Of a DNA stretch of 64,000 nucleotides, positions 1 to 49,360 are shown piece by piece (position 1 is the first letter of the stretch; each line of letters begins with the position of its first letter). Origin of the DNA: Brachypterus glaber (Eukaryota > Arthropoda > Insecta > Coleoptera > Kateretidae). Location: positions 12,727,589-12,791,588 of the forward strand of contig OY294048.1 in assembly GCA_958510825.1 (NCBI GenBank). The letters run 5' to 3'. Under the pieces are notes generated by a model. The model was not told the origin of the DNA. It was given only the letters and a program-made list of their open reading frames with translations, and did no database searches. The position numbers were made by a program, and so were the translations under genes.

Positions 1-78
1 CTTTAAAATTTTGAAAAAATTATAAACTTAAGTATTTTGTCTAAAAATATAAAAAAAATAAACTAAAAATTAAAACTT

Positions 79-698
79 GAGTGGTCACGCGAAAAGGGAT
101 CTAAAGATACAAAAAAAATTATTTAGTTTTTTTTAGTTCATTGCAATGGGCATTTCTAGGTAAATTGATCCAAACCTTACATTATTATCTCATCTCAAAC
201 AAGTTTGACAAAATAGTGTTTTTTCTATTGGGCCATTCCAGCGTTTCGGGTGTTTCACTTTTACACATTAAAACGAATTTTATGAATACTTATTGCGCTA
301 ATAGATTGGTACATGTATGCTACAATTATACTAATACACCAGTTAAAGAAGCTGTTAAAACCTGAAATATTTTTTTTAAAAAATTAAGGAAGATATTAGC
401 AAAATTTGCCGTTTCGGGTGTTTCAAAAAAATGAAACACCCGAAACGGCCAATTTTGCCAACACCTTCCTTAATTTTTTTAAAACTTTATTTCAGGTTTT
501 AACAGCTTCTTTAACTGGTGTATTAGTATAATTGTAGCATACATGTACCAATCTATTAGCGCAATAAGTATTCATAAAATTCGTTTTAATGTCTAAAAGT
601 GAAACACCCGAAACGCTGGAATGGCCATATTGTGATTTTTTTTTGATAAATTTTAATCAGATTATTCTAACTTTTCCCCGTTTTTGCGTGACCACTCA
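79..698. mobile_element. Foldback miniature element A
   Basis: Terminal inverted repeats GAGTGGTCACGC (from 80) and GCGTGACCACTC (to 697). Inside is a long palindrome with arms about 230..425 and 435..626; the motif GTTTCGGGTGTTTCA occurs twice per arm. No transposase. Confidence 0.8.
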
Positions 699-849
699 CA
701 AAAAATAATTTCACTTTTATGCCAAATCTTAAATATATTTAATTAGAATTAAATTTTTGTAAATATTTATTTTTTTTTTAAACGGTGACATTTTTAAAGT
801 TTTTAGAAACAAAAACTTATAACTCAAAATATTCAGGCAAAATAAGTTA

Positions 850-1020
850 AAAATTTACAGATATTGGGACTGACGTCATCAAAAAATGTCATAATAATAT
901 AATATATTTTACCATGGTAATTTGCTATTACAGATCATCCACAACAGCAAATTAACATGGTAAAATCTAAAATACGTATTATTTTGTGATGAAGTCAGTC
1001 CAAACAGCTGTAAATCCAAC
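850..1020. repeat. Palindromic repeat B, copy 1
   Basis: Arms GGACTGACGTCATC (about 867) and GATGAAGTCAGTCC (to about 1001), with inner arms TTTTACCATGGTAATTTGCT and AGCAAATTAACATGGTAAAA. A diverged relative lies at about 41090..41265. Confidence 0.65.
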
Positions 1021-1758
1021 TCTATAAACTAATAATAAAAAATTAAACTGAATTTTTAACTTTTTTAAGTTACTGTATATTTCGGAAAATAATTTCCGGA
1101 CTAGTTCAGAGCTAAAAATCCGTTCCAGTAATGTATGATTTACAGGACGAACGCATATATATTTTTTAAAATATTTTCTTTTCAATTCCTCCAACACCAT
1201 TTTTTGATATTAAAAAAATAAATTTCAAACTTTATAAATGTCCCATTCAAATATGTACTTGAGTTAATCTAGACTTTCTATTCTTCACATTGGCTAGTAT
1301 TAAAATATTTTTACAGTGGGTACTAAATACATAAATGGTATAAAAAAGAAAATTATCGGAAAAGACAGCTAGTTTTATCGTTTTTAAAATATTAAAAGGT
1401 TGTTTCTTGGTGTATATTGTTGTATTTCTTTACATAATAAACTCGGCGCAGAATCTGAGTATGTGGTTTAAAAATGTGATATTTTTATCACCCATTGTGA
1501 TTTTGATAAGATTTGACATTTAGGTTAAATTGTCATTTTACAAATAATCAAGTTTTTTTTTTCATAATGTGCTATTAAAATAAAGTTTTACATAACACAT
1601 AAAGTTATATTTTTTAAATAAAATTATGAACCAGAATTGTTAACTTGCCAAAAAAAATCTGCCACATTGTTTATAATCTTTGTTTCTAATTCATTGTCTA
1701 TCAAAATATTATTTTGACATTAAAAAAAAAAATCCAAATAATTTTTTAAAGAAGAAAA

Positions 1759-1782
1759 TGGCAATAATAATAATAATAATAA
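1759..1782. repeat. (AAT)n microsatellite
   Basis: Seven to eight consecutive AAT units. Confidence 0.8.
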
Positions 1783-1953
1783 GAAGGTCCTAAAAAAGGA
1801 AACTAAAGAATTAATCTATTTTTTTTTTGTTAAAATGAAGCAATATTCTGCCAACCATAAAACAAGAAAAAATGAGCATCAACTCCGATAAATTCTGCGT
1901 GAGGTTTACATATTTAATATTTATTAAATAAACTCTATTTTTTAGCCCCTAAA

Positions 1954-2603
1954 TTAAGGGGTTATATACCTTGTGGCTCAGGAAAATTAAGGGTTTTTAT
2001 TGATTTTTTTTTTAGGTATATAATCAGAACTTTATTCGAACGACCTACAAAATATCAAATAGTATATGTTTTGATGTTTGTGATTTTTTTTTTGAAATTT
2101 CAGAAAATTGTGGAAACCATGGCCCCTGCCCCGAAACGCCTTTTTTTTTTGCGGTGACCACGATTTCTCGAAACCCATTTTACCAATCAATCTGAAATTT
2201 TTATTTGAACGAAAATTTCTACTTTTTTCGGCCGGAAAACTCAATTTTCGTAACATCGAAAATCGATTTTTTGGGCTTTTTCGTATTTTTTTTTTGCAAA
2301 ACCCTTCGTTCACGAACTAGCTATTGTAATTAGGAACAACACCTAAAAATTTCAGATTAATCGGTAAATTGGTTTTCGAGTCACCGTGGTCACCGAAAAC
2401 GATAGAAAAAAAAAGACGTTTCAGAGCAAGGGCCATGGTTTTCACAATTTTCCGAACTTTGCAATTAAAAAAATTTCACATACATCAAAAGATAATATTT
2501 GATATTTTGTAGGTCGTTCGAATAAAGTTGTGATTACATACCTGAAAAAAAAATCAATAAAAACCCTTAATTTTTCCTAGCCAGCAGGTATATGACCCCT
2601 TAA
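1954..2603. mobile_element. Foldback miniature element C with TTAA ends (piggyBac-like)
   Basis: Both ends are the tetranucleotide TTAA (1954..1957 and 2600..2603) next to inverted termini GGGGTTATATACC and GGTATATGACCCC. The arms match for over 200 bp on each side (for example GGTCGTTCGAATAAAGTT against its complement near 2035). TTAA duplication is the hallmark of piggyBac-type insertion. No transposase remains. Confidence 0.75.
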
Positions 2604-3005
2604 CACACCCCCCTGATAACATTAATATGTATTAAGTACCCAATGTGTAGAATATTTTAAGTTTAAACAGGGTGATTTATATTTTCTGCTTAGGCGTTTT
2701 ATGCTTTGCTATAACTTATGGGTCATGTGCCATGGGTCATATAGCATTACTGCCAGAGTTATACTCCGGTTTATTATTTCCTTTACAATATTGCTTTAGA
2801 TGTTCTGTTTTAACAATAATTTACCACCAAAAATAATCTTTTATTGAGAATATATTATTTCCCCTTCACCCCTAACCCAATTTAAACCATTTTTGACGTG
2901 ACGGATACTGCAAAAGTCCAAAATCGTTTGGTGAGAGAATTATTTAAATCGGTCGTTGCATTCAAAAGTTATAAGGTTTACAATATTAACTTAACATATA
3001 CAACA

Positions 3006-3164
3006 GGGCGACATTTACACTACGATATTTCTAGAACGCTTTGACAAAGAGACTTGAACAAACATTTTTTGCCACGTTGAAAATCCTTGTCCCAAAATTT
3101 AAGGCTGTATGTCGAAGCATTCTTGAAATATCGTACTGTAAAGTTGTTTGCAAGCGACCTACAT
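3006..3164. mobile_element. Short inverted-repeat element D, copy 1
   Basis: Shares with 36107..36309 and 46263..46469 the ends TTTACACTACGATATTTC and GAAATATCGTACTGTAAAGT. No coding capacity. Confidence 0.65.
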
Positions 3165-4809
3165 CATTAATACGACTATAACGCCCACGTTTTATCGACG
3201 TTTCGTCCGAAAACTCAAAAAAAGATTTTTCGGTTGATTTTACATGTTTCCACCTGCAAAAAAAATACTAAAAAATAACTGTTCTAGATCTCAAGTATTT
3301 GTTTCTGCGATTAAAACCCTGCGCGAATATATAAATCATCCTTAACCACAGATACATACCAGATGCGTCACTGAAAGAGAAGAAAATAAGTAAGATAAAA
3401 AATACATTATATCTTTTAATTGTGCCTTTGTGCTAATTCATGGTCTCAGCATTCAAGTATTTTACACCGTTTTTTTGTTGTGTTTATTATATTAATATAT
3501 TTTTACCCATATATGGCCGGTTTAAAGTCCGAATTAACTAGGAAAATTAATAAGCACCTCATTGCGCGTCCTTAGTGATTAAGTACAATAAATTAAGGGG
3601 CGTTTACATGTGAGTAAGAGTAACAGCATGCTGTTAATTGCTGCGACAATTCCAACTCCAGATTGTCAAACAGTTGCCGCAACACTGAAACTAAATTGTT
3701 GCATATTGCGGAAAACATTTTTACGTGTACATATTCTTTACGTTTTTTACTATTTAATTAATGCATTTTAATTGCTGGTAGTTCTGATATTTTATAATAA
3801 ACAGTAGATTTTCGGATGTATAAAAGCATTGCACATAAGCTTACAAAAACAAAATTCCTTCACAGAGGCGACTGCATTTAAATCCATTTCAATTACTGCA
3901 GCTTGAGACAAGCTGCAAAGGGGAAATTTCGGGAGTGGGTGTAAAAATTTGGATACTGATTTCTGATTGGTTTAAAAGCTGTTGCCGCGACCTGTTAAAT
4001 TTGAACACCGCTTTACACATTAAACATGGCGGTGCGCATGTGAAAATTATTTTTTTATTCGATCGATTCTAAAAGCATCACTTTTTGTTTATGTTTTGCG
4101 GGCGAAAAGATGGACTTTGTGGCCCTAGGGACAAAAAGTTTTTTTTTGGTCCGCTAACTAAAGCTTTTTTAAGTAAGATGCTTTACCTTTGCTGTAATAT
4201 TTATAAAGTAATATAACCTTTTGGTCACTTTTGCTCTTGAACTATATGTTCGTTTTGACCAGATACAAGTATAATCATTTGGACTTTTTAATAAAAATAA
4301 AATAAAAATTTCTTCTATAACATAACCTCAAAACATATGGTTAACCGGTTAATCTGGATTCATCCACTATAATAAATCACAAACACAAGATTTCAATTGT
4401 AAAATCAATTTCAAAGTTTATAATATTTATGGAACGGTTTCAGAAGTATTATTATTTTCATAACAAACATATTTTAACACAAATTAATCAAAACACTGAT
4501 AATTTGAAAATGAAACCGCACGCAAAAAAAACGATTCAACTGTGTTTTTTAGCGATTTGATTGGATAACAGTTTGTAATGGATAACTAGATACTCAATCG
4601 AAAAATTTAACTTTTCGCCCTTGTATTATAAATAACTAGTTCCAGTAAGTTCTCTTAAGTCGGAACAAAAACGGACACATTAAAATAATAGTTACTTAAT
4701 TTAATTTGCAATTGTTTTTCATCATAAATGCATTTTGATAGTTTTAAAATAAACGTATTTTAAAAAAAAAGTATTGCACTCTCTGGCAATCTTGTGCGCG
4801 TCCCAAGGC

Positions 4810-4892
4810 TATTGGCGGCATTTTTATACTGCACAGTCCGGGGTGCATCCCGAGGTTGTTCTCGGAATTTTTACTACATAAAAATGCCGCAT
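4810..4892. repeat. Short hairpin
   Basis: GGCGGCATTTTTAT pairs with ATAAAAATGCCGC across about 50 bp; the loop has the only GC-rich stretch nearby. Purpose unknown. Confidence 0.45.
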
Positions 4893-6059
4893 CTGGTGTG
4901 TATGGTATAAATGTAATTCACTCTTTTACAATAAAAAGTATTAAATAATACTCAGGCCTGCCAAATGAAGGTATCGAAACTTGTTTGGAATATAAGAATT
5001 GATTCTTCAATTTTTTGGTATGCTATTCCGAAAATCACTACCATTTTTGAGTCTTGAGCCATCAGGTTTTTTTATAGAAATTAAAAACCCTGATATGATG
5101 AAAAAGAGAGTTTATTTTTGAAATTACTATTAAAACGCTGACTAAACCCTGACAAAAGATCAGTTTTACATTGCCATGTGATTTTTTTAGGTGACACAAG
5201 ATCAACATTTTACGCCCTTGCTAATTTTGAGGACTTGTGTCAAAAGTTGATAACTTACTACAAAGGTCATTAACCCGCATCAACTGCGGATTAGATTACG
5301 CCCCCCGCTGGACCGAGATTTGATGTTGATGACTTAAAAAATAAACTGAAAATGGTGCGGTCCTACCGCACTTTCTCGAGAAAAAGTTTTAAAATGTTGA
5401 CTATTTTGATATTTTTATGACTGCATTTATTTTTCGTAATTTCATATGTAAATTATAAGGCGCCCTCCCAAAATTGCAAAAAAATACGCCCTTATGTAAT
5501 TTTTCCGGGAAAATCAGTAATGATGTTATGTTCATAATTTACTATTAACATACACAATTTTAGCAAAATCATAAGCCATTAAAAAAAATCGATTTTTTCG
5601 ATTTTTATTTATCAGGAATCAGATAATAAAATGTGTAAAACTTTTTTTCGCCATAACATATGTTAAATTTCATTTAAAAATCTAATGAACAACATTTGCA
5701 TTGGTTAAAACCGATGTCTTGAGTCAGGTAGGTAAGGGGTCGTCCATAAAATTCGTCACACAAATTGACCAAACTGTATACACTTCATATCCCGTTTCTC
5801 GCGTTATTAAAGGATGTAGAAATTTCATATTTTGGCAAGGAAAAATGTAATCTATTTTTAAAATTAATAAATACTAATATTAAAACCCATTATTGGCTGA
5901 CTTAAAAAATATGTTTTAACAACTGCAAATTTTGTATTTTGGATTTTTTAAATTAAAAAAATCGGAAGAAGAATCCAAAAATTTTAAGAAGGCAAACTTT
6001 AAAAACGGAAGTGGTTTTTGGGATCGGCATCAAAAACTATACCTACTTTCTGCTGGCCT

Positions 6060-6922
6060 GTAATAGTACAGTCAAATAATAAATGTAAATTGCAATAAAT
6101 GTACACGGGCTCATATTTTAAAGGGTAGTAGTGGATGGTAATAGAACACTCCTGAGTTTTTCATCGGGTTATTTGCGTAAGGGGTGTCCGCTGTCTTCAA
6201 TTTTAGGGGTGAGTTGCTTAATATGAATCTCGCGATAAAAATGCATATAACCAATTTTGTTAAGCAGGAAACTTCCAACAATTTTTGTTTGGATCATTTT
6301 TTTTTAATAATAACAATCAAGATAATTCAAAAAATAGCCATGTTGGAGGTGAAATTGTTTTTTTTCCATTCTCAGCCAAATTATTCGTAGGACGATAAAA
6401 GAGGTTATGAGCAAACTTGTAGCTCTTGAAATTCTCTATAACTTCCATATATTATAAATATTCATAAGTACTTTGGACGTTAACAAAATACTTATTAAAA
6501 TGCATAATATACAAAACTTATAGAGAATTTCAAGAGCTACAAGTTTGCACATAACTACTTTTATCCTCCGATTAATAATTTGGCTGAAAAATCGAAAAAA
6601 CCAATTTCACCCCCAATGTGACCTTTTTTGAATATTTATAGCTCGATTGTTATTTATGTATTTCAAAAATGTTCCAAACAAAAATTGTTAGAAATTTTTT
6701 CCTTAACAAAATTGGTTATATGATTTTTTATCGTAAGATTCATATTTAGCGAGATAACCGCACTTACCCCTAAAGTTCAAGATAGCGGACACCCCTTACA
6801 CAAATCACCTGGTGAAAAACTAACAGGAATATTCTGTTACTATCCACTACTACCCTTTAAAATATCAGCCCGTGTACATTTATTGTAATTTAACATAGGA
6901 ATTTTTCGTTGACTGGACTATA
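6060..6922. mobile_element. Foldback element E (about 860 bp)
   Basis: Near-perfect palindrome centred near 6470. Outer arms carry AATAAATGTACACGGGC (left) and GCCCGTGTACATTTATT (right); inner arms carry CTTGTAGCTCTTGAAATTCT and its complement. The ends contain AGTCCAGTCAA-like termini. A frame at 6184..6390 is a by-product of the arm. Confidence 0.8.
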
Positions 6923-7279
6923 ACTTGCTATTTAAGTATTTGCTATGTGATTTTTCACATAATCTTAGGTACATGTACAGTTGTTTTATGTTGTTAGATG
7001 TTAAATGTTAAGGTACTACTAGTCATCAAAGTATGTTTAATGTTAAATTCTTTATTACCGAGTTATTTAAAAATATATGCTTTTCGTTTTTTATTGAAAT
7101 AAATTTATTTTTTCTGAATTGATTTTTATCCTTACACCTTTTTAGTGGCCCATTTAGCGTTAAAATCCTATATTTAGGATATTAAAAAAAAAATTAAAAT
7201 ACTAATAAGCCTGTTTATAAAAAATTTGAAAACTTTTTTGAAAAATAAAAATAAAAAAACGTAAAAAAAGTAAAAGAAA

Positions 7280-7790
7280 AATTAAAAAAAAGAAAAAAGA
7301 AGAATAGAACAGTTTTTACCCAATTTAACCCCCTTACCCCACCCCTATTTTTACCGAAAACAATCCCAGCGGAGAACTTTGTATAAGGAACTGTCCCAGA
7401 TAGCAATGGTGCGCCGAACAAAAGGCGCACGGCGTGCGGACTCGCGCGTGAGCACTATTACGCATTCAATATGAAGTCACGCGTGGGTTTTGAGCGCACG
7501 CGATGAGACCTTCATGCAAGTCGCAACCCGTGCGCCTCAAATGCGACGCATATGTGGACATATATGTAAGGCCATTGCGGCTTCAAGTCGCACATGTGCA
7601 CGCATCGTGACTACATTTTGCTATCTGGGGTTATTCGAAATTTAAAATATTTAGCTTAAAGCGTGGTGAGAAATTTCCCGTACGGACAGATAGATTTTTT
7701 ACGGAAATCATCTTTTTTTTGGATATAAACATCGATATCAAAAAACGCAAAAAAGCAATAAAAATTTTTTTTTACAAATGCAAAATTTCT
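7280..7790. repeat. Dispersed repeat H, diverged copy split by element F1
   Basis: Carries the family pattern 'ACCGAAAACAATCCCAGC', then AGAACTTT, 'TAGCTTAAAGCG', and 'CGGACAGATAGA', interrupted at 7395..7629 by a miniature element. Compare 14157..14812 and 52018..52556. Confidence 0.55.
7395..7629. mobile_element. Miniature inverted-repeat element F1
   Basis: Ends CCCAGATAGCAA and TTGCTATCTGGG, 235 bp, unusually GC-rich, with many CGCAC/GTGCG words. No coding frame. It shares its termini with element F2. Confidence 0.75.
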
Positions 7791-8108
7791 TGGGAAAAGT
7801 AAATAAGTAACTTATTTACTTTTCTTTTTTAATTAAAAAAAAGTTTTTCATTTTTTACAAATAAAAAATTTACTTAATAAAAGAACACCCTCTATTATAG
7901 GTTAGACCTATTATAGCCTAGATTAATTAAAACAAAAAATCAATTTTAGCTAGGCCTATTATAACCAAGGAATCAAGTTTTCTTTTTCAATAAATTGTTT
8001 CTTTTTTTCGAAAAACGAAATGGATTTCAAAAACAGCCTCGAATGAGCAAGATTACTTTCTCACAAAAAAATGTATGTCCAGAAACAATTTATTACCTTT
8101 TGGGGCGA

Positions 8109-8125
8109 TGGGGGGGGGGGGGGGG
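8109..8125. repeat. Poly-G run
   Basis: An uninterrupted G run of about 16 inside an AT-rich repeat; such runs vary in length and are hard to assemble. Confidence 0.8.
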
Positions 8126-8722
8126 TTATAGAAAAATATGATAAAATTTTTCATGCAGTTTTATTTTACCTTTTAGGTGGTTTTTAAATTATTCTTTTAT
8201 TGTGAATATGTAATAAGAAAGTTACATCTAGAAATAATTTTTTACATTTTGGGTAGAGAAGATAATATAAAAATTTAGATTTTTTTTTCTATCACCATAT
8301 TTTCTTTTATGAGAAATTAAAAACAAAATTTTCAAAAAAAAAACAGCTGCCAACAAAATAATACATTTTTTTAAACAGTTTTTGAAAAAAAAATATGAAA
8401 AAACATTTTTACCCCCTTATAAGGGGGATACTTTTAGGTATAGCAAAATTTACCACAATATCCACAGTTGGTTATTTGTATATGGGACTTTCCATATAAA
8501 ATTTAATCTAGTATAGGGACCTGTACCTTGAAACACTGGCTGGAGTGGAAGGGGTTAAATTACTATTCATAGATCATAAGGAATAAAAAAAATTGAAAAT
8601 AAAAACTATTCCACATGGGATAAAAACTGGCCTTAATAAAACTCAAATTAACAGTTAAAATAAATTTAATAGGAATATTTGGAGTAATTATAAAAAAAAA
8701 ATAAAAACAAAAATACAACATC

Positions 8723-9664
8723 TCAGTCATTATACCAATCCAAAAACAACAAAGAAAATGACATGACTAACAAAAAGAATAAAATCCAGACCCTTAAACC
8801 TGCATTTCTTTGTATCGCCTGTCTAATTTGTTCATTGGCATCTCTCATATTATCTGTTGAACCTACAACATTAGTTGCAATCCTCTCAATGTCTTTTTCC
8901 TGCTGCATAACTTTTTCTGTAAATAATTCCTGCAGTTCTGCTATATGAACCACTTTACTTTCCATCTGCTTGACTTCATCTGAAATACTGTTAAGTTCAT
9001 TAAACAAATGCTCATTTTCTGACTCAAACATCTGCATTTCTTCAGTCGATAATTGGTCTTCAATATTTTCTAGGGAATTACTTTGAGATATTGGTAAACC
9101 ATTTTTAATTGGTGTAGACTCCTTTTCCAAATCTTCTTTATTTGTTTTAAGTGATTTTGTTTCTAAATAAGACTTCTTTTGAGGTGTTAATTCTAATTTT
9201 GATAACTTATGGGTATCTATTACTCGTTTTACTCTTATAGCCTTTGCTTCTGTATAAATTTTTGATACACACTTCAAATAATTTTCTAAAGATGAAATAA
9301 TAGCATTGTAATGTTCTTCTTTTTGCGAGGACTTGGAAAGCCTTTGAATTTCATTTTTATATTCAGAAATCAATGTCGTGCAGGTGCTAACAATACTTTC
9401 TGCAGCATTATCAATTTGTACTCGATCAACTTCAGTCATGGTTTTATTTGATGATAAGTAATTTAACACATTTAAGTATGCCGCTTTATTTTCCAACAGT
9501 ATGTTTTTTAAGTTTGTAATTTGTTTAACAATGTCTTTTGCTTTAGTAAGATGAGCATCTTTACAGCTCTTTAGTATAGTACTTTTTTGGTCTTTTACAC
9601 CTAATGATTTATTAGTTGTTCTCACTGTTTTAACACAGGCTTTAAATAATGTTGTTATATCCAT
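8723..9664 (-). CDS. Stx18: Syntaxin 18 (ER Qa-SNARE), intronless
   Basis: A single uninterrupted frame of 313 aa. It begins MDITTLFKACVKTVRT and ends with a hydrophobic tail anchor (WILFFLLVMSFSLLFLDW) and YND. The N-terminal domain, the RVKRV block in the middle, the segment LSTEEMQMFESEN, the Qa-SNARE motif with ELQELFTEKVMQQEKDIERI, and the ARDANEQ-like/RNAGLRVWILFF end all match my knowledge of animal syntaxin 18. Family members are ER-anchored SNAREs that work with Use1, BNIP1/Sec20 and Sec22 in retrograde Golgi-to-ER fusion. The frame stays open upstream to a GTG at 9673, but the ATG at 9664 is the conserved start and has a strong context (AAAATGG). The length is close to the usual 310 to 335 aa. 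A possible poly(A) signal (ATTAAA on the minus strand) lies at 8665..8670. It is divergent to Gdh. The lack of introns could mean an old retrocopy or ancestral intron loss; the frame is intact and looks functional. Confidence 0.95.
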   Translation of the reverse strand: MDITTLFKACVKTVRTTNKSLGVKDQKSTILKSCKDAHLTKAKDIVKQITNLKNILLENKAAYLNVLNYLSSNKTMTEVDRVQIDNAAESIVSTCTTLISEYKNEIQRLSKSSQKEEHYNAIISSLENYLKCVSKIYTEAKAIRVKRVIDTHKLSKLELTPQKKSYLETKSLKTNKEDLEKESTPIKNGLPISQSNSLENIEDQLSTEEMQMFESENEHLFNELNSISDEVKQMESKVVHIAELQELFTEKVMQQEKDIERIATNVVGSTDNMRDANEQIRQAIQRNAGLRVWILFFLLVMSFSLLFLDWYND

Positions 9665-10031
9665 TTTGACCACAAAAAATACACTTATTGTTAATAAACG
9701 TCACATTTGACAACTCACATAACCTAAAAACTAATGACAATTTAAACCAAAATTCATAGGTCTCATTTAAGCAAAATGCAAAACGGAAATTCGATGTAAG
9801 AAATTCAAATTACAAATTTGTTTTTAAAATTAATTTTAACAATTGTTCTTTCTTGTTTTAATATATAATATTTATATTTACTTCATAAATATATATTGTA
9901 AAACACAATTTTATTGACTAAACAATTGTTTTATCAAAGCAGGATGTTTTATGAATATTGTCCCTGCAATTTATGAATAAAATTCTAATAAAGTTTAAAC
10001 AATTTTTAATTTTTAAATTAACTTTTTTAGC

Positions 10032-10059
10032 ATAATAATAATAATAATAATAATAATAA
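10032..10059. repeat. (TAA)n microsatellite
   Basis: A run of about nine ATA/TAA units in the Stx18-Gdh spacer. Confidence 0.85.
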
Positions 10060-10139
10060 ATTAACATGGCTTTTTTAATGAATACATTCTTTTTGAATAA
10101 ACCTTCTGTAATTTTTAAAAGAACGAACTTTCAGCGCAT

Positions 10140-10807
10140 GCGTAGTAAGTACATTAGTAGCAGGATTTCGTTCATTCCGAGATTAGCCTCGCTCCTCATA
10201 CCCATACGAGTGACCTGATTAAGCCCTGGTTTCAATCCTTAAGGATTGACAGGAGATTCATAACCACCTTTCTAAGACTTAGAAGCGGCCACTGTTTGAC
10301 GAAATCACATCTTCATAGAATAGGAGTCGAGACCTCCGCTTCGTGCGGATGTGGAGCACCCATTCAAGACATAAACCACATAATTTTTGAATGCCCACAG
10401 CATACAGACAAGAGCAATAGACTGTATACAACTCTTTCAAGTAAAATAGATGCTCCGATTAACATATCATACATACTTTCACACCCTTCGCATGCCGTAG
10501 TAGTAGCTGTAGTTCAATTTCTGGATTCAGTCAACCTCTCGCTTTAGCCTTTCCCTATGCTTGCAGTAGTTAGAAAATATACAAATTTTTTTATAAACAA
10601 TTCTTAATACCCTCAAGGTTCATTGGACAAGGAAAAAAGGAAGTAAAAATAAAAAAAAAAAAAAAAAGAAAAAGCCCCACCAACGAAAAACCCCCCCCGG
10701 ATACCAAGAAGAGAGAAGAAACGAAGAATATTAATAAATGAACCACTGGCAGATATGGCTGAACATTAGCCGATGCCAATAATAGGAAGAAGAAGAAGAA
10801 GAAGAAG
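10140..10807 (+). mobile_element. 3' end of a non-LTR (LINE) retrotransposon, 5'-truncated
   Basis: From about 10155 a plus-strand frame reads KPWFQSLRIDRRFITTFLRL, then RSGHCLTKSHLHRIG, then a cysteine/histidine cluster (CGCGAP, HIIFECPQH) and a stop at 10545..10547. This is the typical C-terminus after the RNase H region in Jockey/I-like LINE ORF2 proteins: the RxGH..L..HL..IG block followed by a C-x-C..H..C cluster. A roughly 240-bp 3' tail follows, ending in a (GAA)n repeat at 10786..10807; simple-repeat tails are common for this class. No reverse transcriptase domain is present, so it is a dead, 5'-truncated insertion. It ends 66 bp before the Gdh TATA box. Confidence 0.8.
10786..10807 (+). 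repeat. (GAA)n tail of the LINE fragment
   Basis: Seven GAA units at the junction between the retrotransposon fragment and the Gdh proximal promoter. They probably mark the insertion's 3' end. Confidence 0.7.
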
Positions 10808-10873
10808 CCTCGCTTATGTATTTGCTTAAAGTTACGTAATTTGCACTTATCGTTCGGCGTTGTTGCGTGGTCA

Positions 10874-10905
10874 TATAAATAGCTCAGTTAAGTTTTATAA
10901 TCAGT
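10874..10905 (+). promoter_or_regulatory. Gdh core promoter: TATA box and initiator
   Basis: TATAAAT at 10874..10880 and an initiator TCAGTC at 10901..10906, whose A at 10903 is 29 bases from the first T of the TATA box. That is the standard spacing for arthropod promoters. The predicted 5' UTR is short (33 nt) and uninterrupted before the ATG at 10936. Confidence 0.7.
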
Positions 10906-10935
10906 CGGGTTGGAAAGTTCAAATCGACCACCAAC

Positions 10936-49241
<38,306 letters not shown>

Positions 49242-49354
49242 GCTATGTAAATATTATATAAACATTTTAACACAATGAAGACTATTAGTTTTGCGAGGCT
49301 CCTATTAAAAATACGCGAAGTTTCCTTTGAAACGGGGTCTCTTACTTAAATTTT

Positions 49355-49360
49355 AATAAA
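49355..49360 (+). terminator. Candidate poly(A) signal for Gdh (exon 7b)
   Basis: AATAAA about 115 nt after the exon 7b stop codon. Confidence 0.5.

Larger units (their letters stand above)
1..8722. other. Gene-free intergenic region, repeat-built
   Basis: No coding frame with recognisable similarity or convincing length on either strand. It holds the inverted-repeat elements listed separately (79..698, 850..1020, 1954..2603, 3006..3164, 6060..6922, 7395..7629). Between them, 3165..6059 has only AT-rich sequence with a short hairpin near 4810..4890, and 7640..8700 has degraded repeats and a poly-G run. Confidence 0.7.
9665..10873. promoter_or_regulatory. Divergent intergenic region between Stx18 and Gdh
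   Basis: About 1.2 kb separate the Stx18 start codon from the Gdh TATA box, with the genes transcribed away from each other, so the stretch must hold both promoters. It is very AT-rich, carries a (TAA)n run near 10032..10059 and is interrupted by a non-LTR retrotransposon 3' end (about 10140..10807). I see no convincing TATA box for Stx18. Confidence 0.6.

Noticed and set aside
2032..2320. 93- and 70-residue frames on opposite strands
   Set aside because: Both come from the arms of the TTAA-bounded foldback C.
9665..9673. Upstream GTG start for Stx18 (three extra residues)
   Set aside because: Non-ATG; the ATG at 9664 gives the conserved MDITTLF start with an ideal context.
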